Source: Chloroflexota bacterium (GTDB taxonomy: Bacteria > Chloroflexota > Ktedonobacteria > Ktedonobacterales > Ktedonobacteraceae). From it: DNA of 33,199 nt. Positions 1-8,648 of the stretch are shown here, piece by piece (position 1 is the first letter of the stretch; each line of letters opens with the position of its first letter). A program made the position numbers and the translations under genes. Under the pieces are notes generated by a model, which saw only the letters and a list, made by a program, of their open reading frames with translations, had not been told where the DNA came from and ran no database searches. Location: contig VBJK01000072.1 in NCBI GenBank assembly GCA_005879655.1, positions 1 through 33,199 on the forward strand, given 5' to 3'.

Positions 1-57
1 GAACGTCAATCCCCCCTGTGAACTCAACTAAAGCGTGTGCAGGAAGCGGGTAGATCT

Positions 58-2103
58 ATGAACATAAGTACTAGTGGATCTCAGATCCTTCTTTTTGAGC
101 GAGATCAACAGTTTGCCGGGCTTTTGACCAGTGAGCTACAGCTCGCTAGTTTCGATTCTCATACAGCGCGTACTGCTGTTGAGGTATTTGATGCGATTGC
201 ACGGCTCCCGATACGACTTGTGCTGGTCAATCTCGCGCAAGCAGCTGCGGCTCGTCGTGAATTTTGGGTGGCGTTGGATACCCAGCGGCGTGTGCGTGGC
301 GTGCAGGTATTAACATTTCACTGTTCTAATATTGCTGGTTATGGTCCACGCGATCCCGATGAACGCTCACAGAGCCTGGCCGATGTAGAGGTTGATGGTA
401 TGACAGGCATCACGAATCTGATGGAGATGATACGTTCGCGCTTGCCCAACGTCAATGCTAATACCAACACAATGCCTCGTATTCCTAGAACAGTTGTGTC
501 ACCACCATCAGCCAATACACAAACTGCCGCGCAACGTCCAGTGTCACCACCAACAGCCCCGAATAATTCATCATCCCCTGGTAGCCCGTTGTATCGTGCA
601 CCAGCAAATGTGGAAAATACTGCGCATGCCACCAGAAACTATACCACCACGACCGCACAAGCACCTACTGGCAGTTTGGCGGCAAATCCGGCCTCATCGC
701 CCGCAGCACATGCTCCCATCACAGGGGCTAGCAATGCTGCTCAGTCATCTTACACCGATAAGATCCACGCAGTACTCTATCCTAATCAACGCACCTGGGC
801 TTCCCAGGGCAACAATCCGTCTGCGCCTATGACGGAAAGTAGATCACCTTATGAGACGCAAGTTGATCTTTCACAGTCTCCCTCTGCTGAATCCAGTGTG
901 TTACAACGTCTTGCTAATGGGCAAGCTGAGCAGGAAAGCGGTGAATCGGGTTTAGCTCAGCTCTCGCGTATGGTGCAGGAGCACAGAACTCCGGCGCGTA
1001 ATAATACCTACAATGTATCTCCTATGGCAACGAGAGAGGGAGCATTGCCAGATGTCCCCCCTGTCACGAGTCCTGCTGCACCACCACAGAGGACTCAGAA
1101 TGCTACGGCAGGTCAAGCGGGAGCATACGTTTCCCTGGGGCCTCAAACCAATGGTGCGCCAAACAATATGAGTGCTACAAGCTACGCTCCTACGCAGCAA
1201 CGACAGGCTACAATGACTGAGAACTTTAGTAGCCAGCTGTTACGCCCAGCGCCTATCCAGGATATCCCTCTTGAACGGACAGAGCGCACGAGTCCGGCCA
1301 CGAATATAGAAGTTACACGACGATCTGAAGCAGTCTCACGTCCAAATCCTAGTTCGCAATGGAACACGCCAACATCACCACTGGCTTCCATCGCTTCGGC
1401 GCTGCCAACTAGCAGCGAAGTACCTACAACTGTTACCCCTGCCCGTGTGGTACCAGCACCACCTTCTATACCAGAGCGGGAAAGTCCCCAAGAAAAGCCA
1501 CAGGAAATGATGCAGGAACAGACGGCACGTGAACTATACTTTGAAGAAAGAGCATACGGTAAGCCTGCTCCAGTTGCACGCTCAAGATCAATACAAGAAG
1601 AGATGCAGTATGCAATCAGTAAGCTTGCAGAGAATCAGGGAGTGGAGAACGAGATCGCTGACATGGCAGATAATGCCGTACTGATCAATATCATGCAGAG
1701 TCTTCCCCCTATGCCACCGCCATCGGCACAACCTCCTCAGCCAGTGGTACTCACTGGTAGGGCTACACGTAGTCTCGGTAGTGTTATATTGGAAGGGCAT
1801 CTTGTTCCACAGAGCCGTCTAGAAGTTGCACAAAATATTCAGCGTATGTTACGGGGGGTGGATATGAATTATCAATTAGGTGAAATTTTACTATTATTCA
1901 AATTACTCACACCGGACCAATTGTTAGCTGCGAGCCTGGTAAGCTATGGCATGATCACCACCACGCAAATTAGCTCCCTGGGGCGTATTCGGCAGGAGTT
2001 GCACTCTATAGGTTTAGAGTATGATCTGGAAAATCTCCTTATTCTCTTCAGAATCTTAACGCCGGACCAGTTGCGCGAGGTAAAAGCTGGTTGGCAGGGG
2101 TGA
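58..2103 (+). CDS. Degenerate receiver-domain protein with disordered linker and MshEN-like C-terminal repeats
   Basis: I start at the ATG at 58 (681 aa); an in-frame GTG lies at 37, and neither has a strong ribosome site. Residues about 8-125 read like a CheY-type receiver: the acidic pair is present (E14, D16) and the strand LVLVNL carries Asn58 where the phosphorylated Asp belongs. The Thr of VLTF is kept, but the usual late Lys is not visible. Residues about 130-570 are rich in Pro, Ser, Thr, Gln and Ala and are probably disordered. The last 110 residues hold three repeats of the type LGxxLLxxxLLTPDQL, recalling the MshEN/GspE N-terminal fold that in some proteins binds cyclic di-GMP. That match is by eye only. 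No catalytic output domain is seen. I infer a signalling or scaffold protein that is not controlled by phosphorylation. Confidence 0.75.
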   Translation: MNISTSGSQILLFERDQQFAGLLTSELQLASFDSHTARTAVEVFDAIARLPIRLVLVNLAQAAAARREFWVALDTQRRVRGVQVLTFHCSNIAGYGPRDPDERSQSLADVEVDGMTGITNLMEMIRSRLPNVNANTNTMPRIPRTVVSPPSANTQTAAQRPVSPPTAPNNSSSPGSPLYRAPANVENTAHATRNYTTTTAQAPTGSLAANPASSPAAHAPITGASNAAQSSYTDKIHAVLYPNQRTWASQGNNPSAPMTESRSPYETQVDLSQSPSAESSVLQRLANGQAEQESGESGLAQLSRMVQEHRTPARNNTYNVSPMATREGALPDVPPVTSPAAPPQRTQNATAGQAGAYVSLGPQTNGAPNNMSATSYAPTQQRQATMTENFSSQLLRPAPIQDIPLERTERTSPATNIEVTRRSEAVSRPNPSSQWNTPTSPLASIASALPTSSEVPTTVTPARVVPAPPSIPERESPQEKPQEMMQEQTARELYFEERAYGKPAPVARSRSIQEEMQYAISKLAENQGVENEIADMADNAVLINIMQSLPPMPPPSAQPPQPVVLTGRATRSLGSVILEGHLVPQSRLEVAQNIQRMLRGVDMNYQLGEILLLFKLLTPDQLLAASLVSYGMITTTQISSLGRIRQELHSIGLEYDLENLLILFRILTPDQLREVKAGWQG

Positions 2104-2131
2104 AGAAAATAAGGTTTTAGGTGTATGTCCC

Positions 2132-2283
2132 GTAGCTGCGCAATGTCTTGCGCCGTGCTCGCCAAAACATCCGTTGCCGCGTAATTCTTTGCGCCATGGT
2201 AACATACAAGTAAAACAGGTGCAAGACATTGCGCAGTTACGCTTGTGTTTGACGGGCATGGCGCAAGGAATTGCGCGGTTACA
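2132..2283. repeat. Interleaved inverted-repeat cluster, order A-B-A'-B'
   Basis: Unit A (2132-2154, GTAGCTGCGCAATGTCTTGC and following bases) recurs inverted at 2218-2240 with two differences in 23. Unit B (about 2173-2199, core CGCGTAATTCTTTGCGCCAT) recurs inverted at about 2256-2283. A and B are themselves related through the core GCGCAATnnnTTGCGCC. The arms are therefore crossed rather than nested. The outer GTAAC of B' supplies the stop codon of the convergent DUF512 gene. A related pair occurs at 31553-31620. It may act as a bidirectional terminator between convergent genes or be a dispersed palindromic repeat. Confidence 0.8.
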
Positions 2284-3694
2284 AACGCGATTGTATCCTA
2301 ATGAGTTTATGCTGGCTGGTAGAAGCTATGCCAGCCAGAGAGCGAATAGCTTCTATGGTCTCCTGCGCATTGCGGACGAACTCAACGCGGGCCGGGATCT
2401 GCGCTTTGAAATCCTCTACCGTCATATCGTCGAGGAAACGTAGTCCTTCGTTATCTAGCATGACACGAGATAACAGAACGAGGTCCCCCAGGTTCCCATG
2501 CTCCGACAGTGCAGCCAGCACGTCTTGTCCGCACAGCAATCCAGCCACCGTGACCTCGGCACCAAAGAATTTATTAACAACAGGCAAGACCTGCACAGTG
2601 ATATTCTCGATGCGACGAATGTCATTGGCTAACTGTTCAATGATGGGCAGGGCCATAGTGCTGGTGACTAGTGTGATGCTGCGTGGTGTGGGTAGCGCTA
2701 CCGGCAAGCGGCGTTTGCCATGCGCCCATTGATCGATGAGGTAACGCGTCATGCCGACACCGTTCTCGATCTGTGAATAGCTACCGTAATGGCGCGCTGG
2801 TGGAAACTCGCGCTCCGTAATGTAATACCATTCATCAGAGAGGAAGACGAAGGGATAACCATCGGCGTTGTTCTGTTCAAATACGCGTTGCTGTACCGCA
2901 ACCTGGGCCATAACGACTTCAGCTTCAGCGCTCGTGTAGTGATGGAGCGGTGGTAGTTCCCCAACTTTCATCATGTTATTGTATTTGGTCAAGCCGACAG
3001 GAACGACCGAGATTGATTCCACGATCGGGCGTAGCGCCATCAAGTCTTGTATACTGCGCTCAAGGTACTCGCCATCATTGATGCCAGGACAGAGTACCAG
3101 CTGCGTATGGCAAGTGATGCCCAGCGTGCCAAGGCGTTGAATATGAGCAATAATGTCACCAGCGCGTGGCCCATCAACCATCTTGCGGCGTAGTACGGGA
3201 TCGGTGACATGCACAGAGACATAGAGCGGCGTCAATTTCTGCTCATCAAGACGCTGCCAATCGAGTTCTTTTAGATTGGTAAGTGTAATAAAGTTCCCGA
3301 AAAGAAACGAGTAGCGATAATCGTCGTCTTTAATATAGAGCGAGGCACGCATCCCATGGGCTAAGCCCGGTTGAGGTGTGTAACGCTGTGGTAAGCCCTG
3401 GATAAAGCAAAACACACATTTATTAGCGCATTGACGGATAAAGGGGGCAGGCTCCTCACCGAACAAAACGCCCAGATTCTCATCTGCATTTTTCGCAATG
3501 CGTACTTCGTGTTGCACCTGTTGCCGCTCAAAACCCAGTACAAGCTCTTCATCTGCAACATAAAAGCGATAATCGACAAGATCGCGGATCAGGTGCCCAT
3601 TAATTGTACGCAAAAGATCACCCGATTGCAGTCCCGCGCGATCAGCGGGACTCTCGGGTACAACCTCACGCACCCATCCATACATTTTTGGCAT
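2279..3694 (-). CDS. DUF512 family protein: PDZ domain plus radical-SAM-type cysteine cluster
   Basis: The 471-aa product begins with a PDZ domain (residues about 5-75, with SPADRAGLQSGD). A CxxxCxxC cluster follows (C89, C93, C96, in CANKCVFCF), the spacing that binds the 4Fe-4S cluster in radical SAM enzymes. The remainder, including PLYVSVHVTDPVLR, LCPGINDG, SVVPVGLTKYN and the C-terminal GLLCGQD region, matches the DUF512 family found across Firmicutes and Chloroflexota. The substrate is not known to me. The ATG at 3694 has AGGA about 10 nt upstream. The gene follows lon by 47 nt on the same strand and is probably in the hsp20-lon transcript. Its stop codon lies in the repeat cluster at 2132-2283. 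The family call is firm and the reaction is not. Confidence 0.9.
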   Translation of the reverse strand: MPKMYGWVREVVPESPADRAGLQSGDLLRTINGHLIRDLVDYRFYVADEELVLGFERQQVQHEVRIAKNADENLGVLFGEEPAPFIRQCANKCVFCFIQGLPQRYTPQPGLAHGMRASLYIKDDDYRYSFLFGNFITLTNLKELDWQRLDEQKLTPLYVSVHVTDPVLRRKMVDGPRAGDIIAHIQRLGTLGITCHTQLVLCPGINDGEYLERSIQDLMALRPIVESISVVPVGLTKYNNMMKVGELPPLHHYTSAEAEVVMAQVAVQQRVFEQNNADGYPFVFLSDEWYYITEREFPPARHYGSYSQIENGVGMTRYLIDQWAHGKRRLPVALPTPRSITLVTSTMALPIIEQLANDIRRIENITVQVLPVVNKFFGAEVTVAGLLCGQDVLAALSEHGNLGDLVLLSRVMLDNEGLRFLDDMTVEDFKAQIPARVEFVRNAQETIEAIRSLAGIASTSQHKLIRIQSRL

Positions 3695-3741
3695 TGATAT
3701 TATTTCCTCAAGATACAGCGGAGAAACAGGGTCATGAGTTA

Positions 3742-6468
3742 CTACACTTTCACGACAGCTTTTTCGCTTTTGCGACGACGTGAACGTTCTGTACCATTCT
3801 CATCGCTTTTTTCCTCTTTTATTTTTGCTTCTTTACTTAGCGCAGGTTCGAGACCTGTATCCAATACCTCGCGGATATCGGTTGTGAAGACGAAATGCAT
3901 TTCCTCGTGTAGCTCTTTGGGCAGATCTTCCATCAGATCGGCCTCGTTGCGCTTTGGCAGAATGACCGTGCGAATGCCAGAGCGATAGGCGGCGAGCACC
4001 TTTTCTTTGACACCACCAATGGGCATGACCTTCCCACGCAGGGTGATCTCGCCGGTCATGGCCACATCCGAGCGCACCTTGCGGCCACTGGCTAACGAGA
4101 CGAGCACTGTCACCATCGTAACACCTGCCGAAGGGCCATCCTTGGGGATCGCACCTGCTGGCACGTGAATATGAACGTTCTGATTCTCAAAGATGTGCTG
4201 TGGCAAGCCGAGCACTGTAGCATTAGAGCGCACGTAGCTCAATGCGGCAGTAGCGGATTCTTTCATCACCTCGCCTAGCTGGCCGGTAAGAATCAGACGT
4301 TCCTCTTTGCCGGGCATTGTCGCGGCTTCAATAAAGATGATCTCGCCACCGACCGGCGTCCAGACCAGACCTGTAGCGATGCCAGCACGGTCAATAGGCG
4401 TCTCTTTTCCTTCGGCGATCTGTTTGGCGATCTTGCGGCACAGCGTACCCACCTCGCGCTCCAGATTGCGTACTCCGGCTTCGCGTGTGTAGTCGCGCAC
4501 AATATGACGGATCACCTCTTCATCCAGCGTAAGCTCGTTCTCGCGCAAGCCATTGGCCTCTAGCTGTTTGGGCAAGAGGTAGCGTAGCGCAATGTGCAGC
4601 TTCTGCTCCTCAGTATAACCGGACAATTCCAATATTTCCATGCGGTCACGTAGTGGCGCTGGAATTGGTTCCAGGGCATTGGCCGTAGCGATAAACATCA
4701 CCTGCGACAGATCGAAAGGCAGGTCCAGGTAATTATCGCGGAAATTATAGTTCTGCTCTGGATCTAAAACCTCTAGTAGCGCGGAGGAAGGATCACCACG
4801 CCAGTCTGCACCAACCTTATCCACCTCGTCCAGCATAATGACTGGATCATTGGTATCTACGCGGCGTAAGGTCTGGATAATCCGACCTGGCATCGCACCA
4901 ATATAGGTGCGACGATGGCCGCGAATCTCAGCCTCGTCACGAATACCACCGAGGGACATACGCGCGAACTTACGACCCAATGCTCTGGCGATCGAGTGAC
5001 CAAGGGACGTTTTACCTACGCCTGGCGGGCCAACGAAGCAGAGAATCGGTTCGCGGTTGATCACACGCATTTCTTCTGATGTGTGTAAGGGACGCGTGGG
5101 ATGTCGCTTATCGCCCTCAACTTCAATCTCAGGCTCGGCAGACTCCTGGCTGCGTTGAGCCTGTTCGGCCTTACGATCTTCTTTCAAGCGGCGCACCGCC
5201 AGATATTCCAGAATGCGCTCCTTGATCTTCTCCAGATCGTAGTGATCTTGATCGAGAACCTTTCGTGCGTAAGGAACATCAATCGGCTCGCCACTACTCC
5301 TGCTCCAGGGCAGGCTGGCCAGTAATTCCAGGTAGGTGCGAATGATACTATATTCGGGTGACGCAGTAGGAAGCTTTTCTAGCCGCGCAAGTTCTCTATG
5401 CGCTTCCTTCAAAGCCTCTTCTGGCAGCTTGGCCTCCTCGATCTTGTGGCGTAGTTCGTTGACCGTGGCCTGTTCTTCGCTCTCCTCGCCCAGCTCGCGC
5501 TGAATGGCCTTGAGCTGCTCGCGCAACAGATACTCGCGCTGCATCTTGCCCATCTCTTCCTGCGCACTGGTCTGAATTTTCTTGCCCAGTTCAAAGATCT
5601 CTAGCTCATGCGCGAGGAAGCGACTCAAATGAACAAGCTTTTCATGAACAGAATCGAGTTCAAGCAGCTTCTGCCGCAGCTCCAGATCCATCTGCACAAA
5701 GGTAGCGATCACATAGACGACCTGACGAGGCTCCTCTAGATTCAACGTAGCGGCGGCCACACCCTCCGGCATATTCTGTACTAACGCAACCAAGCGCTGA
5801 AAATAACTGATCACATTGCGTTTGAGTGCCTCAGTCTCATTGTCTGTTTCCTGGACATCTGGTTTTGGCGTCACGCGTGCGGCCAGGTAAGGCTTTTCTT
5901 GCACAAATTCATCGATCACCACGCGTTCCAGACCCTGCACAGCGATTTGTAACGTGCCATCGGGCATACGGAACATGCGGCCAATACGTGAAACCGTACC
6001 AATCTTGAAGATATCATCTGGACCGGCCTGATCGATCTCCGCAGACTTTTGGGCTACCAGTACAACCAAGCGGTCACTGCGCATGACATCATCGATTAAG
6101 CGAATCGAACGCTCCTGACCAACGCCAAGCGGCTGGACCGAGAACGGGTAAACAACCGTATCTTTTAGCGGCAAGACCGGCAAAAAATCAGGAATCGTCA
6201 AGCGATCGTCATCTTGCTGATGTTGAGCGAACTCTTCTGAAGTAGCCGCATGGATTCTTTCCTCGATCTCCTTTTCGATTGAGTCAACTTCCTCGGCCTT
6301 ATCGCTCATCGTGGGAGGTGAATCTGCTACCGGTTGTTCAGACTCTTGCGTAGCATGTAGCTCAGTATCTTGCAGCTCCTCAGAAAAATGGTTACTGGCT
6401 GCACGTTCTAGCGTGTCTTCCGCCTGTTCTTGTTGTATAGTTGTTTTTTTGCTTGTTTTCTTTTTCAT
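3742..6468 (-). CDS. lon: ATP-dependent Lon protease (AAA+ serine protease)
   Basis: This 908-aa cytoplasmic protease degrades misfolded and regulatory proteins. An acidic, low-complexity extension (residues 1-90) precedes the Lon substrate-binding domain (about 93-300, starting [16 protein letters not shown]). The AAA+ module has Walker A GPPGVGKT at 480-487 and Walker [10 protein letters not shown] at 543-551. The protease domain has the catalytic dyad Ser780 (PKDGPSAG) and Lys823 (GGVKEK). Compared with E. coli Lon (784 aa) there are three additions: the N-terminal extension, about 37 charged residues at 430-468 just before the ATPase, and a basic tail after 875. It lies 43 nt after hsp20 with no obvious promoter between, so co-transcription is likely. 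GGAG sits 4 nt before the ATG. Confidence 0.97.
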   Translation of the reverse strand: MKKKTSKKTTIQQEQAEDTLERAASNHFSEELQDTELHATQESEQPVADSPPTMSDKAEEVDSIEKEIEERIHAATSEEFAQHQQDDDRLTIPDFLPVLPLKDTVVYPFSVQPLGVGQERSIRLIDDVMRSDRLVVLVAQKSAEIDQAGPDDIFKIGTVSRIGRMFRMPDGTLQIAVQGLERVVIDEFVQEKPYLAARVTPKPDVQETDNETEALKRNVISYFQRLVALVQNMPEGVAAATLNLEEPRQVVYVIATFVQMDLELRQKLLELDSVHEKLVHLSRFLAHELEIFELGKKIQTSAQEEMGKMQREYLLREQLKAIQRELGEESEEQATVNELRHKIEEAKLPEEALKEAHRELARLEKLPTASPEYSIIRTYLELLASLPWSRSSGEPIDVPYARKVLDQDHYDLEKIKERILEYLAVRRLKEDRKAEQAQRSQESAEPEIEVEGDKRHPTRPLHTSEEMRVINREPILCFVGPPGVGKTSLGHSIARALGRKFARMSLGGIRDEAEIRGHRRTYIGAMPGRIIQTLRRVDTNDPVIMLDEVDKVGADWRGDPSSALLEVLDPEQNYNFRDNYLDLPFDLSQVMFIATANALEPIPAPLRDRMEILELSGYTEEQKLHIALRYLLPKQLEANGLRENELTLDEEVIRHIVRDYTREAGVRNLEREVGTLCRKIAKQIAEGKETPIDRAGIATGLVWTPVGGEIIFIEAATMPGKEERLILTGQLGEVMKESATAALSYVRSNATVLGLPQHIFENQNVHIHVPAGAIPKDGPSAGVTMVTVLVSLASGRKVRSDVAMTGEITLRGKVMPIGGVKEKVLAAYRSGIRTVILPKRNEADLMEDLPKELHEEMHFVFTTDIREVLDTGLEPALSKEAKIKEEKSDENGTERSRRRKSEKAVVKV

Positions 6469-6511
6469 AAAACTCCATTAATACCTTCTCTACATAGTGC
6501 AGGGAGTAACA

Positions 6512-6988
6512 TTAATCTTTGGTATTATGTCGCTGGATGCGTACACGTTCAGGTTTTTTGGCTGGTAATGTGGGTAGATCGACCCAGAGAAAACCATTTT
6601 CATAGCGAGCAGTGACTGCATCGCGTTGTATAGGATAAGCAATATACACTTCAAGGCGAAATGGACCATAGCGGATCTGAGCTTCATGGTAACACAGGCT
6701 CTCCTGGCTGCCATGCTCATCAGTACGTTCACCGCTGATTACCAGAGCATCTTCATAGAGCGTCACCTCAATCTCTTCTTCATTCATGCCCGCAAGCTCT
6801 ACTTTGATGGTCATCATATGCGTGGATTCCAGGATATCAGCTAGAGGACGCCAAGTGGTAGAGCGTTGAAGCACGGATTGTTGACCCTGACGCAGCGCAT
6901 CATTGAGTAACTGGCGATAATGTTGCTCCACGTGTTTTTGTGATCCATCTATATAACGATAGGTCACATGCCGATAACGCATTCGCAT
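6512..6988 (-). CDS. Small heat shock protein, Hsp20/alpha-crystallin family
   Basis: An ATP-independent holdase that binds unfolding proteins. I start at the ATG at 6988 (158 aa), which has AGAGG about 10 nt upstream and a consensus promoter at 7052-7080. The longer frame back to 7129 would overlap that promoter and has no family similarity. The alpha-crystallin domain covers residues about 50-150: a first strand TIKVELAGMNEEEIEVTLYEDALVISGER, then FRLEVYIAYPIQRDAVTARYENGFLWVDLP, the typical GxL-containing end of the domain. The usual C-terminal IxI motif is not obvious; VRIQRH may stand in for it. It is first in a probable hsp20-lon-DUF512 operon, which fits a protein-quality-control role. 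Confidence 0.93.
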   Translation of the reverse strand: MRMRYRHVTYRYIDGSQKHVEQHYRQLLNDALRQGQQSVLQRSTTWRPLADILESTHMMTIKVELAGMNEEEIEVTLYEDALVISGERTDEHGSQESLCYHEAQIRYGPFRLEVYIAYPIQRDAVTARYENGFLWVDLPTLPAKKPERVRIQRHNTKD

Positions 6989-7051
6989 GGCTTCACAACC
7001 TCTTTGGGAAAAACTGATGATAATGGGCCTGTGAGTTGAATAACCTTCCTG

Positions 7052-7080
7052 ATTATGGCACGCGTTCTTTGAAATTGCAA
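7052..7080 (-). promoter_or_regulatory. Sigma-70 type promoter of hsp20
   Basis: Read on the minus strand: TTGCAA (7080-7075), a 17-nt spacer, then CATAAT (7057-7052). Transcription would start near 7045, giving a leader of about 57 nt to the hsp20 ATG at 6988. This supports the short hsp20 start. Confidence 0.65.
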
Positions 7081-7158
7081 GTGTGCGAAAGATGAATGAG
7101 TGCTGGCGAAAGGTAATTGTGGTAAGCACAGCGTAATGAATTGCGCATCTACGAGAGT

Positions 7159-7187
7159 TTGACGTGATCCTGTTGATATGCTACTAT
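7159..7187 (+). promoter_or_regulatory. Sigma-70 type promoter of the 7302 gene
   Basis: TTGACG at 7159-7164, a 17-nt spacer, and TACTAT at 7182-7187. The start of transcription would be near 7194. It resembles the promoter at 29820-29848 (TTGACG, 17 nt, TACAAT). Confidence 0.65.
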
Positions 7188-7301
7188 GTTTCTATGTAAT
7201 TCCTCTTCGGTATATATTCTACCTGAAACGCTGGATATCATAGTGCGTAGTTGCCGGACTGCCTTGATGCGGTTATCCTGCAACTGTGAGGGCAAAACGA
7301 C

Positions 7302-7781
7302 ATGATCACGCAAACGATCAAACGTTGGTGGAACAGGCTGTTCGGGTGGTGGCCCTGGAAGCGGTCTTCGCAGACTAGTTACACACAAACTGTTACAAAT
7401 AGAAATCAGAGTGCGCCACAAGATACCGTGTGGCGAACGACGGTAGATGGACCAGTATCTTTGACTGGCGTTACTTCGGTTGCCATTGACCAGCAAAGGG
7501 ATGAGAACTTTGCTGAAACTGCGTGGTTAACGACTGAAGAACGTTCTGAACATCTTGTACAAGAACTTCCACCAATGGAGGCTGAGGAGCGCCTTGACGC
7601 TACATGCCTTTCTTTGATAGATACATCTCAAGAAGTACCTGTTGTCTCAAGCGGAGAATTGAGTGTTCCGACGTATGAGCAGCAGTTAGCATTTCTCCAC
7701 TACTTAGTGCAACGTGGCATTGTCAACGAAGGTTTTACCGAGGGACAAGTCCCCGCGCAATATCAACAAAAAGTGGAGTGA
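7302..7781 (+). CDS. Hypothetical protein with Trp-rich basic N-terminus
   Basis: I do not recognise this 159-aa protein. Its N-terminus (IKRWWNRLFGWWPWKRS) has six Trp and several Arg/Lys in about 20 residues, which could form an interfacial membrane anchor or a nucleic-acid contact. The middle (residues 25-115) is acidic, Thr/Glu-rich and probably disordered. A predicted helix ends the protein (about 125-145, TYEQQLAFLHYLVQRGIVNEG), resembling a short protein-interaction motif. GAGGG lies about 10 nt before the ATG and a consensus promoter lies 115 nt upstream, so I regard it as real. It is transcribed alone, divergent from hsp20. An overlapping minus-strand frame has no comparable signals. 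Confidence 0.7.
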   Translation: MITQTIKRWWNRLFGWWPWKRSSQTSYTQTVTNRNQSAPQDTVWRTTVDGPVSLTGVTSVAIDQQRDENFAETAWLTTEERSEHLVQELPPMEAEERLDATCLSLIDTSQEVPVVSSGELSVPTYEQQLAFLHYLVQRGIVNEGFTEGQVPAQYQQKVE

Positions 7782-7796
7782 GGTTGGAGAAGAAAA

Positions 7797-7869
7797 GGTG
7801 GGTCGCGCCTACACACCCCTGCAACGCACCGTGAAGGTCTGCCTGTGCAGGGGCGAAACGCAACCCACC
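7797..7869. repeat. Large palindromic hairpin after the 7302 gene
   Basis: The outer arms GGTGGGT (7797-7803) and ACCCACC (7863-7869) enclose CCCCTGCA (7816-7823) and TGCAGGGG (7846-7853). It starts 16 nt after the stop codon and probably serves as a terminator, although no T-run follows. The sequence style suggests a dispersed genomic palindrome. Confidence 0.65.
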
Positions 7870-8097
7870 ATTGGATAACGTTTGCTAAGTCACTGATACT
7901 CATGTGAACTTCTACCAACTAGTATACACTACTTTCCCCCAAATTTCAAATGTCTCCCCAGGTAACTCTAGGTAGCAGCATGTATTGAAAATAAGGCATT
8001 CACCTGATGTGGCTATGGATTACCTTTGTTATAGTATGTTGTAGGAGGCGCTCTATCGTTAGCTAGCTTACGAAAGTAAGACAGAGGAGTATATTAC
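7870..8097. other. Non-coding stretch before the GluTR-like gene
   Basis: No gene is seen. A small hairpin CTTAC-GAAA-GTAAG (8067-8080) lies in the leader just before the ribosome site AGAGGAG (about 8082-8088). TATAGT at 8030-8035 could be a -10 box, but no convincing -35 precedes it. Confidence 0.4.
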
Positions 8098-8532
8098 ATG
8101 TATAACGTGGCACCAGAGGTAATATCTATTGCAGAAGCATGCCTCGGGGGTCTACACAGTCGTTCTGTGCTCTTAATAGGGTCAGAAGAGCAACGATATC
8201 CATATATAAAATTACTGCACCGGGCCGGGATGAAATATATCTACCAGGAAGACACGGCTAGCCGAGTGTCGTACTTGCTTCCTCATGTGCAATTACTTAT
8301 TAGCTTGCCCCCACCTGTTTGCGCTGAACAAGCTACACCCATGCTCACAGCGGCCAGTATTGCCAAAGGGTGTGAGGGGCGTCATGCCCCGCTCTTCATT
8401 TTTGACCTCGCTACAAAATCCGCCAGACCTTCCGTGGAGGAGTTAGCTGGTTTGTTGCCAGAAGTATGCCTTTATACACCGGCGGATCTACAACCCCTCT
8501 TATCTAACCGGTTAGAGGCAAAAGCGTCCTGA
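8098..8532 (+). CDS. Stand-alone protein resembling the NADPH-binding domain of glutamyl-tRNA reductase
   Basis: This 144-aa product aligns by eye with the middle domain of glutamyl-tRNA reductase (HemA). A helix ISIAEACLGGLHSR leads to SVLLIGSEEQ, which sits where HemA has VLIIGAGEMG. Later, PLFIFDLATKSARPSVEELAGLLPEVCLYTPADL matches the HemA stretch reading fLIDIAvPRDidPeVgeLpgVyLYdiDDL. The N-terminal catalytic domain with its Cys, and the C-terminal dimerisation domain, are absent; full enzymes are over 400 aa. The glycine-rich loop is degenerate, so NADPH binding is doubtful. It has a good AGAGGAG ribosome site and no frame disruption, so it looks like a genuine small protein rather than a fragment. 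It lies 116 nt before ispH. A heme-related regulatory role is possible but unproven. Confidence 0.65.
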   Translation: MYNVAPEVISIAEACLGGLHSRSVLLIGSEEQRYPYIKLLHRAGMKYIYQEDTASRVSYLLPHVQLLISLPPPVCAEQATPMLTAASIAKGCEGRHAPLFIFDLATKSARPSVEELAGLLPEVCLYTPADLQPLLSNRLEAKAS

Positions 8533-8648
8533 CCACTCTTGAGAGAGCCTACTTGCTTTGATGTGGTACACTGGGATAGTCTGGCGAACGTTTCTACCGT
8601 CATTGGGCATGCTTTAGTAGGGTGTTCCACAAGCGAAATAAGGGAAGA

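Larger units (their letters stand above)
6989..7301. other. Divergent promoter region between hsp20 and the 7302 gene
   Basis: 313 nt without a credible gene. It holds back-to-back promoters (7052-7080 minus, 7159-7187 plus). A lone GAGTGCT at about 7100 resembles half of a CIRCE element, but the matching TTAGCACTC arm is missing, so I do not call CIRCE. The leader of the plus-strand gene is about 108 nt and contains GTTGC/GCAAC arms of uncertain meaning. Confidence 0.6.

Noticed and set aside
2132..2283. CRISPR array
   Set aside because: The units occur as two forward and two inverted copies with irregular spacing, not as direct repeats with spacers.
7090..7115. CIRCE-like element (HrcA operator) upstream of hsp20
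   Set aside because: Only one half, GAGTGCT, is present; the TTAGCACTC partner at 9 nt is missing.
6989..7129. N-terminal extension of Hsp20 to 7129
   Set aside because: It would be coded across a consensus promoter, has no family similarity, and the ATG at 6988 has a good ribosome site.
7149..7496. 115-codon minus-strand frame
   Set aside because: It overlaps the promoter and start of the 7302 gene, lacks a ribosome site and has shadow-like composition.
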